Source of the DNA: Chloroflexota bacterium
GTDB taxonomy: Bacteria > Chloroflexota > Anaerolineae > Anaerolineales > Villigracilaceae
DNA: 23,225 bases
Assembly: GCA_021823555.1 (NCBI GenBank)
Contig: JAKANW010000001.1
Location: 1 to 23,225, forward strand
Direction: 5' to 3'
Part shown: positions 15,464 to 22,518 of the stretch, piece after piece
How the letters are laid out: every line of letters begins with the position of its first letter
How positions within the stretch are numbered: position 1 is the first letter of the stretch
The notes under the pieces: model-generated
What the model was told of the DNA's origin: nothing
The model's database searches: none
Seen by the model: the letters and a program-made list of their open reading frames with translations, nothing else
Translations under genes and position numbers: made by a program

Positions 15464-15988
15464 TTATTCTTTCCAGTTCAGGATAAATTGTTCCTGGGAT
15501 TTGTTTTCCGGCGAGCGAGGATACATTTTGCTCTTCGGGACGGTTTGCCACCATTCGCCCAACTGCTGCAAGGCTCGTTCCCCACTGAAACCGTGCCGCA
15601 CCAGGTAACAGCCGACGGTTGTGCCGGTGCGCCCAACGCCGGCCTGGCAATGCAGGTACACTTTGTGATTCACGGCCAGGGCGGAGTCGATGGCGTTGAG
15701 GATGTCCAGCATGGCTTCCCGCGTCGGCAGGCCAAAATCCCCAATCGGGAAGTGCAGGCAGGACACGCTGCGCTCGTAGGCGCGGGCCTGCTCCTTCAGG
15801 ATGGGCCAGTAGGGTGGGAGTTCGCCTTTGGCGGTCAGGTTGATGAATGTGCCAAAACCTGCCTGTAGAAAAATATCCAGTCGTTGGCGGGTTTGTTCCT
15901 CTCTGTAATGGCCGGGATATTCGCCTGCCAGCAGGCGCTTCGGTTCGACCCAGTAGGATTCGAGAATGGGACGGGGCAGGTCATTCAT
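15464..15988 (-). CDS. Protein tyrosine / dual-specificity phosphatase
   Basis: A 174-residue Cys-based phosphatase. The P-loop HCQAGVGRTG gives nucleophile C114 and R120, and D84 in FPIGDFGLP is the likely general acid. The N-terminal LLAGEYPG motif is common in prokaryotic members. I chose ATG 15988: the longer ORF upstream lies entirely within the coding end of the preceding gene, and TAACATG puts this start 1 base after that stop. It is therefore coupled to the HExxH protein upstream and the methyltransferase downstream. Substrate (protein or inositol/sugar phosphate) is undetermined. Confidence 0.92.
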   Translation of the reverse strand: MNDLPRPILESYWVEPKRLLAGEYPGHYREEQTRQRLDIFLQAGFGTFINLTAKGELPPYWPILKEQARAYERSVSCLHFPIGDFGLPTREAMLDILNAIDSALAVNHKVYLHCQAGVGRTGTTVGCYLVRHGFSGERALQQLGEWWQTVPKSKMYPRSPENKSQEQFILNWKE

Positions 15989-15989
15989 G

Positions 15990-17090
15990 TTATGGTTTGA
16001 TCTGGCACAGGCCTTGTAATATCTGTTCCCGTATCTGGACGAGTTCGGGGTAGTTGTAATAGAACAACATCTTTTGTTCGTAAATTGTATTGCCTTTGGG
16101 CTTTGGCGATAGGACAAAGTAGGCAAAGGTTTCGGCCATATCTTCCGAAGGGTCCGTGGCGGCGTAATCGTCTACGAACTGATCCTGGTGTTTCTGGTAG
16201 AAGGCATAGAGCTGATCGTAATATTCACTCTGGTCGTCTTGATAGGACAGGTCATCTATCGGTTGCCATTCCTTTACAATTTGCTGCCAGAAACGGTCAT
16301 AGAAAGTATTGATGTATGAATCCGACAGACTGCAGCCTTCACCCGGGAAGTAAGTGGTACAGGCAGCTACTTCTCTTTCGTAAAGGTTGTCATCGTTAGG
16401 GTTATTGAAGACCGCCATATTGGGCGGAACCTGGGATGCGTTCAGCGTCAGCAAGTGACCGTATTCGTGGATAAGCGTAAATACCAGTATTTTTTTATCC
16501 GCCAGGTCGGCCGAATCCAGCTCCACAGCCCATTTGTTGGGATCATCGGGTGCCTGTTCGACGGCTGCAAGGATATTGCTTGGGCCGTCAGTGAAAACCA
16601 TGTATTTGGATACCATTTGACGATCATCGAGCGGGATCAACTCGGTAAATAAATCCCAGGCGGCTTGCTGGCTTTGTGTGTCCAACTGCATGCTGCGCAG
16701 CTTGTTGGGAACCGAGCTGTAGTAAGGATTGCTGATCTGGTTGCCATCCACGGAGTAGATGACCAGCGTTTGATCGGTCGGGTTATCACTGTAATCACTG
16801 CCTGGCCCATAGGAGTCGCCTTCCCCGGCCTTCAGCACACTGGTCATGACATCCGGGCAGGTTGCAGCGGGTACCTGCACTTGCGGGGTGACCACAACTG
16901 TGGGGACTTCTGCTGTCACCTGGAATTGCGGGGTAACGGTCGCGGGGCTACCTGCTGAGGGAGCGGAAGGCGTATGGAGTGCGCCGTCCGGGGAATTAAG
17001 CAGAAACGCGTAAATCATGATCCCAATGCAACAAAAAATGATAAGGCACAGGCAGAGAAGCCCAAATATGAGCAATAAGATGCGGCCCAT
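15990..17090 (-). CDS. Membrane-anchored HExxH metallopeptidase-like protein A
   Basis: A 366-residue protein with an N-terminal transmembrane anchor (about 4-31, Cys-rich), a Pro/Thr/Val linker (35-77) and an external domain. The domain carries a zinc-protease-like motif LIHEYGHLLTL (H208, E209, H212) and a downstream EDMAETFAYFV with E320, a plausible third ligand as in gluzincins. Between them are Cys pairs (AACTTYFPGEGC) that could form disulfides. I do not recognise the family. It is clearly paralogous to the protein encoded just upstream: both share VIYxxDG, TDGPxxILA, HExGHLxTLN, SDSYIN-like and the DxAETF region. GGAG precedes the ATG. It is coupled to the phosphatase (1 base). Confidence 0.8.
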   Translation of the reverse strand: MGRILLLIFGLLCLCLIIFCCIGIMIYAFLLNSPDGALHTPSAPSAGSPATVTPQFQVTAEVPTVVVTPQVQVPAATCPDVMTSVLKAGEGDSYGPGSDYSDNPTDQTLVIYSVDGNQISNPYYSSVPNKLRSMQLDTQSQQAAWDLFTELIPLDDRQMVSKYMVFTDGPSNILAAVEQAPDDPNKWAVELDSADLADKKILVFTLIHEYGHLLTLNASQVPPNMAVFNNPNDDNLYEREVAACTTYFPGEGCSLSDSYINTFYDRFWQQIVKEWQPIDDLSYQDDQSEYYDQLYAFYQKHQDQFVDDYAATDPSEDMAETFAYFVLSPKPKGNTIYEQKMLFYYNYPELVQIREQILQGLCQIKP

Positions 17091-17179
17091 TAGACTGTCT
17101 CCAAGATGTTTTGAGCAAGCATACCATTAAAAGTTTTTGTGTTCCTTATAGACTGCTTACAAAGGATTCCAAGACATTC

Positions 17180-17296
17180 TTATTCGTTTTGCAGCGAGGC
17201 CAGGCCGATGGCGAACAACCCAATCCCCACCAGGGCGATGCTGGTTTCATTGGATGCGGCTCTCAGCGCGCTCAATACGATGGCGGCCACTCCCAT
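17180..17296 (-). CDS. Possible 38-residue hydrophobic peptide
   Basis: An ORF between the two HExxH genes, starting at ATG 17296 in a mostly hydrophobic frame with two candidate helices (MGVAAIVLSALRAA and SIALVGIGLFAIGLASL), ending QNE. The frame stays open back to the stop of the upstream HExxH gene, but no start with a good Shine-Dalgarno is seen. The composition is what a real small membrane peptide would have, yet GC-rich DNA can do this by chance. Low confidence. Confidence 0.3.
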   Translation of the reverse strand: MGVAAIVLSALRAASNETSIALVGIGLFAIGLASLQNE

Positions 17297-17341
17297 GGCC
17301 AGGCCAATGGCGGCGGGACGTTTTGCGTTAGGTGAGTTAGT

Positions 17342-18415
17342 TTAATGTGCATAAGAACACATGGCTTGGATGACCTGCTGGCGCAGGGCGACCATATCCG
17401 AGAAGCCATAAAAGAAGTTAACCTTCCGGTCGGCGATGTAGTTGTGGGTGGGTTTGGGATGCAGGACGAAATTTGTGAATGTTTCGGCCAGGTCTTCCTT
17501 GATGTTGGTGGCTGCATACTCGCTGACAAATTCCCCCGGATGGTGCGCATAGAACTGGTAGACTACCTGTTGAATTTCTTCGTCGGTTTGCGCGTCCGAT
17601 TTATAGACCGTTCTCAACCAGTCATTGTAAATAGCCTTCCAGAACTTTTGGTAAAAAAGATTGATATAGGAGTCTGCTTTGCTGCAACCTTCGCTGGTCA
17701 TGAATTGTTTGCAGATGACCGAGTCCTGGTAGGGAGTGTAGATGAAATTTTGATCCATTGGGATTTGATCGGGGTTGAGCGTGATCAGGTGGCCGGTCTC
17801 ATGAACGAGGGTCTCGGTCAGGTAAACCGGGTCTGCCGAATCAAGAATATCCACGCCCAGCCGCCATTTGGTGCTGTCGTCATAGGTCCGGTCTACCCAG
17901 GCCAGGATGTCCCCAGGCCCATCTGTGTAAACAACGTATTCCGACAGCCATTTGATCTGGCTGGAGGGGAAGAGGGCGGTGTAGTAATCCCAGACGCGCT
18001 GTTGAGCGGCAGTATCCTGTTGATAAACCTTGTATTCTGACGGCACCCAGACAACGTTCGGCTCGATGATCTTGCCATCCTTGATCTTGTAGATCACCAG
18101 GTTGAAATTGGCGTTTGCGCCCGCATAATTGCCTTCCACCGGTTTCAAGGGATTGGTCGCCAGGGCTTGATTGATGCGGTCGAGGCAGGAGTTCAGGCAG
18201 GTCTCATCTTGACAGGCAACCGGAGTCCAACTGACGGTAGGGATGGTCGTGACAGTGGCAGTGAGTGGAACAGGTGCCGCACTGGCAGTAGCGACCGGCG
18301 TAGGCGTGCCAAAGACCAGGTTTTGAGCGGTCATGCAGGCCATTGAAATGGCGACGGTCATGAGCGCCAAAAACAGGAACGGTTTGACATTGTGTTTGTT
18401 CATCAAGTATTTCAT
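17342..18415 (-). CDS. Lipoprotein-anchored HExxH metallopeptidase-like protein B
   Basis: A 357-residue paralogue of the next gene. The N-terminus is a lipoprotein-type signal (KPFLFLALMTVAISMAC, predicted lipidated C27), followed by a Thr/Pro/Ala linker. The external domain has LVHETGHLITL (H205, E206, H209) and EDLAETFTNFV with E311 as likely third zinc ligand. Paired cysteines at 68, 73 and 77 and at 235 and 244 suggest disulfides. The family is not recognised. The start is ATG 18415; a GGGGG run lies 11-12 bases upstream, and a second ATG 12 bases later is possible. It follows the cysteine-less radical-SAM-like gene by 49 bases. The different anchors of A and B argue for extracytoplasmic work at the membrane face. 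Confidence 0.8.
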   Translation of the reverse strand: MKYLMNKHNVKPFLFLALMTVAISMACMTAQNLVFGTPTPVATASAAPVPLTATVTTIPTVSWTPVACQDETCLNSCLDRINQALATNPLKPVEGNYAGANANFNLVIYKIKDGKIIEPNVVWVPSEYKVYQQDTAAQQRVWDYYTALFPSSQIKWLSEYVVYTDGPGDILAWVDRTYDDSTKWRLGVDILDSADPVYLTETLVHETGHLITLNPDQIPMDQNFIYTPYQDSVICKQFMTSEGCSKADSYINLFYQKFWKAIYNDWLRTVYKSDAQTDEEIQQVVYQFYAHHPGEFVSEYAATNIKEDLAETFTNFVLHPKPTHNYIADRKVNFFYGFSDMVALRQQVIQAMCSYAH

Positions 18416-18464
18416 TGGGGTAGTCCCCCTTTCTTCGATGTAGAGATCATTTGTGGCTTACTGA

Positions 18465-19601
18465 TTACGAGTGGATCTTCTCCCATGGATCGCGCAGGAA
18501 GTTGCCCAGGATTTGATTTGCCGCGCCCTGGGCGGGGAGCACGTCTCCATCCGGTTCAACATACAACCAGGTCTTGCCCGCGCCGGACGGGACCTTGTCA
18601 TCTTCCGTTTCAGCGGCGACTGGGTGCGCGTCTGAATAAGGGACAGGCAGATCCCACCGCATGGTAAAGCCCAGTTCCTGTGCCTGGCTTTGCAGGGCGA
18701 TCATATCCTCCACCAGTGTAGGATCGGCAGCGCTGAGTGACAGGTTGCGCACGCCCAAGTCAGCCAGCTTTTGCAGGATTTGCCGCGCCTCTTTGGCTGA
18801 CTCTTTCGTGAGCGTAAAGTGCACGGTGATGAACAGGTCTTCCGGCGCGATGTTTTCGATGGCCTGCCAGCACTTCTGTTGGTCTGGCTGGAGGATGACC
18901 AGCACGTGATCCAGTCCGGTTTGCAGAAGTTCCTGCAGGTAGCTCTTGTCAGTCAGTTTCAGCCCGTCCGTCAGCAGGCCGCTGACCTGGCCAAGTTGTT
19001 CGGCGTGGGCGATCAGTTCGAGCAGGTCCTCGCGCAGGGTCGGTTCGCCGCCCGTGAACGTGATGTGTGGGATGCCAACCTGCCAGGCCTTATCCAGGAT
19101 GGCTTTCCATTCGTCGGTGGTCAGTTCGCGCTCCACGCGTTTGGTGGGGGCGTCTTCGGCTTTGGCTCCCCTAGGCAAGCGGTAGGTCAGGGCGCAGTCG
19201 AGGCGCAGCGGGGCGGTCAGGTCCGCCGAATGGGGCGCGGCCCGCTCAAAGTCGAGGAAGGAAACGGGGTCCAAATCCGGAGTCGAGACCAGGGTGTGGA
19301 TACGGTCGGCAAAGTCCGCGTAGTGGGCCAGGGCGGTCTTCTTGTTCACACGATAGCGCGCTGCGATCTGTTTGGCGACTTCCTCGGGAGCCGTACCCTT
19401 GATGAAGTGATAGGCGTACTCGGCCGCGCTGGGGTTGAGGTGCAGGACGGTGGCAGCGTTGACGACCAGGATGCCCGAACCATCGCTGTTCAATCGCAGG
19501 TGAATGCGATACGGCTGTTTATCCTCCGTCGCAGCCTGCGTGTGATAAATGCCGGCAGGCAGCGGCTTTTCATTCGTGAACAGGCGGGTGATGAAGTTCA
19601 T
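18465..19601 (-). CDS. Pseudo-radical SAM protein with PqqD-like domain (no Fe-S cysteines)
   Basis: A 378-residue paralogue of the radical SAM/SPASM enzyme encoded upstream. Residues 31-105 form a PqqD-like peptide-recognition domain (LHLNPSAAEYAYHFIKGTAPEEVAKQI). The radical SAM barrel is recognisable from about 133: the TFTGGEPTLREDLLELIAHAEQLGQ block is almost identical to its paralogue. However the cluster segment that should read CxxxCxxC is TYRLPRGAKAED, with no cysteines, and the SPASM Cys pair is lost (YVEPDGDVLPAQ). The protein ends before the second SPASM half. It cannot bind the catalytic cluster in the usual way, so it is probably a recognition or scaffold partner. It is intact, which argues against decay. 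It lies 13 bases from the upstream gene. Confidence 0.85.
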   Translation of the reverse strand: MNFITRLFTNEKPLPAGIYHTQAATEDKQPYRIHLRLNSDGSGILVVNAATVLHLNPSAAEYAYHFIKGTAPEEVAKQIAARYRVNKKTALAHYADFADRIHTLVSTPDLDPVSFLDFERAAPHSADLTAPLRLDCALTYRLPRGAKAEDAPTKRVERELTTDEWKAILDKAWQVGIPHITFTGGEPTLREDLLELIAHAEQLGQVSGLLTDGLKLTDKSYLQELLQTGLDHVLVILQPDQQKCWQAIENIAPEDLFITVHFTLTKESAKEARQILQKLADLGVRNLSLSAADPTLVEDMIALQSQAQELGFTMRWDLPVPYSDAHPVAAETEDDKVPSGAGKTWLYVEPDGDVLPAQGAANQILGNFLRDPWEKIHS

Positions 19602-19614
19602 GGGACCTCCGAAT

Positions 19615-20646
19615 TTACGGTTTATGGAAAGTGCTCGACTCGATGAAGAACAAAATGAAGTAGCCGATCAGCAAAATGATCCAGCCGGTTAATTCCACGC
19701 GTTCCATTAATCCTTGCCAGGTGAGCGAGAAGTTTTCCTGGATGGTCTCGATGATGCCTTCCAGGTTGTCCAATTTATCTTTGATGGCCTGCTTCCAGTC
19801 CTCCAGGTAGAACTCATCCCGGATGGCGTGATAAAGCTGGGAGGTATACCAGTCTCCGATCAGGAGCAGGTTTTGCTCGGTGTGTTCGAAATCCAGCATG
19901 ATGTCGAGCCGGTGCTGGATAATGCGGCGGATCTGTTTGCGCGTGGGGCCGGGCCGGAAGCGGCGCGGGTCCTCGCGGAACTGTTCATTGATCATCAGCA
20001 GGCTGCTATCCAGGCTGCGGTCCACCATGCGGTAGCGCAACAATTGATAGTTGCCAATCTTGAGCAGTTCGATGTCTGACTGGTAGTCGCCGTCGGGCGC
20101 GATGATGACCGCGCCTTCCCAGTCCACTACCGTCAGGTCATCCTTGGAGTAGCGCACACGCGAGATCAGGATCTCGTCCAGTTGCCGCTGGTCGAATATT
20201 TCGCGCTGCGAGCGGATGAAACGCGCCAGCTTGGCGGCGTTCTTATCCAGGAAGGCATCCGGGGATGGCCGGGCGTCGTTCAAGAGCAGAATGATATATT
20301 CCTCAAACAGCCCATCTTCCTGATAAGCCCTGGGGACAAACTTGGCCTGGAGCGCCTTTTCGATTGTCTCGCGCTGCTGATTGGCTTCCATGCTTAGGGC
20401 GTTTTCCAATGAAAAGCGACATTCCACCATCTGGATGCGATCTTCATAGCGCTGCCGCGTGACGTTGACGATCACGCCTCCCGCCTCGACTTCGGCCTGT
20501 CCCAGCGTCCTGACGCGGATATCCACGGGTTGGAAGTACGGCGCGTCCTTCAACCCGCGGATCTGGTCCAGCGGCTCGGTCGTTTTATCGGCCGAATCGG
20601 GGAAGGCTAACAGGTAACAAATCTCGGCGTTTTTCAGCGTGGTCAT
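19615..20646 (-). CDS. C-terminally anchored unknown, RMD1/DUF155-like features
   Basis: A 343-residue protein with a large soluble part and one C-terminal transmembrane helix (about 320-338, TGWIILLIGYFILFFIE). The region before the helix (LEGIIETIQENFSLTWQGLMERVEL) resembles the end of RMD1/DUF155-family proteins, where a coiled helix leads into a single membrane segment, but I am not certain of the assignment. The middle carries a strand-rich domain (VVDWEGAVIIAPDGDYQSDIELLKIGNYQLLRYRM). No catalytic motif is seen. It lies between the PAS gene (30 bases) and the pseudo-radical SAM gene (13 bases). It may tether the cluster's machinery to the membrane, which is an inference. Confidence 0.75.
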   Translation of the reverse strand: MTTLKNAEICYLLAFPDSADKTTEPLDQIRGLKDAPYFQPVDIRVRTLGQAEVEAGGVIVNVTRQRYEDRIQMVECRFSLENALSMEANQQRETIEKALQAKFVPRAYQEDGLFEEYIILLLNDARPSPDAFLDKNAAKLARFIRSQREIFDQRQLDEILISRVRYSKDDLTVVDWEGAVIIAPDGDYQSDIELLKIGNYQLLRYRMVDRSLDSSLLMINEQFREDPRRFRPGPTRKQIRRIIQHRLDIMLDFEHTEQNLLLIGDWYTSQLYHAIRDEFYLEDWKQAIKDKLDNLEGIIETIQENFSLTWQGLMERVELTGWIILLIGYFILFFIESSTFHKP

Positions 20647-20676
20647 GGTTATTTGTGGCGCAATTTTCCAAATGCG

Positions 20677-21018
20677 TTACGTTCTTACAAAATGTTCCAT
20701 CTCGAATGGGATTTCCAGCGAGAGTTCTACAAACCCGGCATATTGACCGTTCTTATACCAGGGCGATTGGTAGATCATTTTCTTGATGCCATTCTTCTCG
20801 ATGGTATACACATTTTTCTCACGTGCGGCCAGCAGGCGCCCGGCCTTGTCACGCGCCGGGTCGGGATGGCAATCGAGCATGTTCCTGCCAATCAAGGCGC
20901 AGCCGCCATCCTTCTTAAAAGTCTTGGCTGCTTTGTCGTTCATCGCCAGGATGGTCCCATCCGGGTCACAGACCGTGACCGCAGCGGGGAATTCCTTGAT
21001 CCATTCGTGTTCGTTCAT
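20677..21018 (-). CDS. Stand-alone PAS domain protein
   Basis: A 113-residue single PAS domain. It opens FPAAVTVCDPDGTILAMNDKA, the usual PAS beginning, continues with LIGRNMLDCHPDPARDKAGRLL, and ends in strands YQSPWYKNGQYAGFVELSLEIPFEM. No kinase, cyclase or DNA-binding output is attached, so it would act by protein contact or bind a small ligand. Cysteines at 17, 40 and 50 and a histidine at 51 are possible ligand or redox residues. GGAGAG precedes ATG 21018. It lies 53 bases after the active radical SAM gene and may sense the state of that system; this is positional inference. Confidence 0.88.
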   Translation of the reverse strand: MNEHEWIKEFPAAVTVCDPDGTILAMNDKAAKTFKKDGGCALIGRNMLDCHPDPARDKAGRLLAAREKNVYTIEKNGIKKMIYQSPWYKNGQYAGFVELSLEIPFEMEHFVRT

Positions 21019-21071
21019 GCACTCTCCATCTTGGATTTCAAAATCTCCTGATTTTGGAATTTCTCACAAGG

Positions 21072-22463
21072 TTAACCCAAAGTCTGACCCCAAGGGGGTG
21101 CTTCGCGAAGACTTTGGACTCCAACGTAGTTGTGTTCGAATTTGAGCGGGCAGCCTCCACCGCACTCCGAGACCACGGGGCAGCCGTTGCACTTCTCGGG
21201 CAGTCCCTGCCGTTCGCGCAGTTGCACGGACAAGCTGTGGTTCCAGATCGAGTCCCACGAGTCGGTCAGCATGTTGCCAACCGGTGTGTAGTAGGACTGG
21301 CAGGGCAGCACGTTGCCGTTCGATTCGATGCACATGCTGTACAGTGCGGCGGTGCAGCCCTTCACGCCCAGGTTGCTGGCGGTGGGATCGAACTCGCAAT
21401 ATTGGGTGGGCGTGTACCAGATGAGCTTCTGCCCTCGTTCGGCAGTCTTGCGGGTAGCCATATCGAGGATGGGCTGCAATTCGTTTTCGCGCAGACCCGT
21501 TCCCACGGTCAGGCCGTGACCCGAATAAATGAGCGCGTTCAGTCCGATGGTCGGCACGCCCAAGTCGGCCAGGAAATCCAGCGTGTCGGGAATCTTGCGG
21601 ACATTGGTGCGCAGCATGGTGGTGTTGGTCATCACGTACAGCGGACTGGCCAGGGCGTTCTTAAGTCCCTGAATGGTCTGCCGATGGGCGCCCTTGGCCT
21701 GCATCATCTGGTCGTGGATTTGCTCATCACAGGACTCGACTGTGATCTGCACGTGGTCAAGACCAGCCTCCACCAATTGGCGGACATATTTTTCATCGGA
21801 CAGGCGGCGAGCATTGGTGTTGAGACCAGCGATCTGCCCGTTGGATTCGGCGTGGGCGATCAGCTCAGGCAGGTCGTTGCGCAGGGTGGCTTCGCCGCCG
21901 GTGAAGACGATATGCGGCACGCCCAGTGCCCACAAGTCATCCAGGATTTTCTTCCACTGGTCGGTGGTCAGTTCAGGAAAGTTTCGCTCGCGGGCGTTGT
22001 AGCAGTGGGCGCAGTCATTGTTGCAGCGATATGTGATGGCCAGATCCATGCGGTAGGGAGCCGAGGGCCGCGCACTGAACGGGGCCAGCATATCGGTATC
22101 CAGTTCGTGGACGGGACAAGCGCCGTCGGGGCGGATCAATTCTTCGAGTTGAAAGTTGAAGGTTGAAAGGTCCTCCGCTGCCTGGCGTTTGCTGATCCGA
22201 TATTTTTGCGTGATGGCGTTGACTGCTTCGGTTTTCTGAACGCCTTCCAGAATGAGATAGGCCATCAGCGCCGCCGTCGGATTCAGGTGCATGATGCGGT
22301 TGGCGTTGACGATCAGCGTGCCGTGACCGTCCTCGTCGAGGCGCAGGTGGATGCGCGACTTTTCATGCTCGTCCTGGCGGGTGTAGTGATAAAGTCCAGA
22401 CGATGGACGGTGGACGGTGGACGGTGGCTTCCCAAAAGTTTTTAGTGATTCCAGAATGGACAT
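21072..22463 (-). CDS. Radical SAM/SPASM peptide-modifying enzyme with PqqD-like domain
   Basis: A 463-residue radical SAM enzyme of the peptide-maturase type. Residues 36-110 form a PqqD-like recognition domain (MHLNPTAALMAYLILEGVQKTEAVNAI). The radical SAM domain starts at about 138 with the cluster motif CNNDCAHC (C147, C151, C154) and SAM-binding FTGGEATL (188-195). The C-terminal SPASM domain holds further cluster cysteines: C370, C378, C388, C425, C428, C434 and C438. Such a combination is typical of sactipeptide and related maturases acting on Cys-containing peptides. The substrate may be the upstream Cys-Ala-tail protein, 54 bases away. Two 7-bp tandem repeat tracts lie inside the gene, and its last codons are made by a palindromic element, giving a 19-residue tail after SPASM. 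Confidence 0.92.
   Translation of the reverse strand: MSILESLKTFGKPPSTVHRPSSGLYHYTRQDEHEKSRIHLRLDEDGHGTLIVNANRIMHLNPTAALMAYLILEGVQKTEAVNAITQKYRISKRQAAEDLSTFNFQLEELIRPDGACPVHELDTDMLAPFSARPSAPYRMDLAITYRCNNDCAHCYNARERNFPELTTDQWKKILDDLWALGVPHIVFTGGEATLRNDLPELIAHAESNGQIAGLNTNARRLSDEKYVRQLVEAGLDHVQITVESCDEQIHDQMMQAKGAHRQTIQGLKNALASPLYVMTNTTMLRTNVRKIPDTLDFLADLGVPTIGLNALIYSGHGLTVGTGLRENELQPILDMATRKTAERGQKLIWYTPTQYCEFDPTASNLGVKGCTAALYSMCIESNGNVLPCQSYYTPVGNMLTDSWDSIWNHSLSVQLRERQGLPEKCNGCPVVSECGGGCPLKFEHNYVGVQSLREAPPWGQTLG
21077..21117. repeat. Nested palindromic element at the 3' end of the radical SAM gene
   Basis: Outer arms CCAAAGTCT (21077-21085) and AGACTTTGG (21109-21117) enclose ACCCC/GGGGT (21087-21091 with 21095-21099) and the perfect 10-bp palindrome CTTCGCGAAG (21101-21110). 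The result can fold like a small three-way junction. It overlaps the last codons of the radical SAM gene, with the stop at 21072-21074. Confidence 0.65.
22146..22166. repeat. Heptamer tandem repeat tract 2 (inside radical SAM gene)
   Basis: Three 7-bp units (GAGTTGA, AAGTTGA, AGGTTGA) follow each other, with a partial fourth after them. They encode part of FNFQL at the end of the PqqD-like domain. Confidence 0.6.
22398..22425. repeat. Heptamer tandem repeat tract 1 (inside radical SAM gene)
   Basis: Four 7-bp units: AGACGAT, then GGACGGT three times. They encode STVHRPSS near the N-terminus, a short insertion not present in the cysteine-less paralogue, where the aligned region reads KPLPAGIYH. 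Confidence 0.8.
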
Positions 22464-22483
22464 ACCATTAATCCTTTGACGGT

Positions 22484-22518
22484 CACTGATGACTGAACAC
22501 TGACCACTGCTTACTGAT
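22484..22518. repeat. Heptamer tandem repeat tract 3 (intergenic)
   Basis: Five 7-bp units share the core ACTG at fixed spacing: CACTGAT, GACTGAA, CACTGAC, CACTGCT, TACTGAT. The tract fills much of the gap between the Cys-Ala-tail gene and the radical SAM gene and touches the stop codon of the former. Confidence 0.8.

Noticed and set aside
15989..16126. N-terminal 46-residue extension of the phosphatase
   Set aside because: It overlaps the end of the HExxH gene in another frame and has low-complexity Ser/Thr/Asn sequence. ATG 15988 directly after the upstream stop is the better start.
21054..22166. 370-codon ORF on the plus strand opposite the radical SAM gene
   Set aside because: The antisense frame of a gene with complete CxxxCxxC and SPASM motifs; Val/Gly/Gln-rich composition typical of shadow frames. 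The 275-codon ORF at 18819-19646 is rejected for the same reason.
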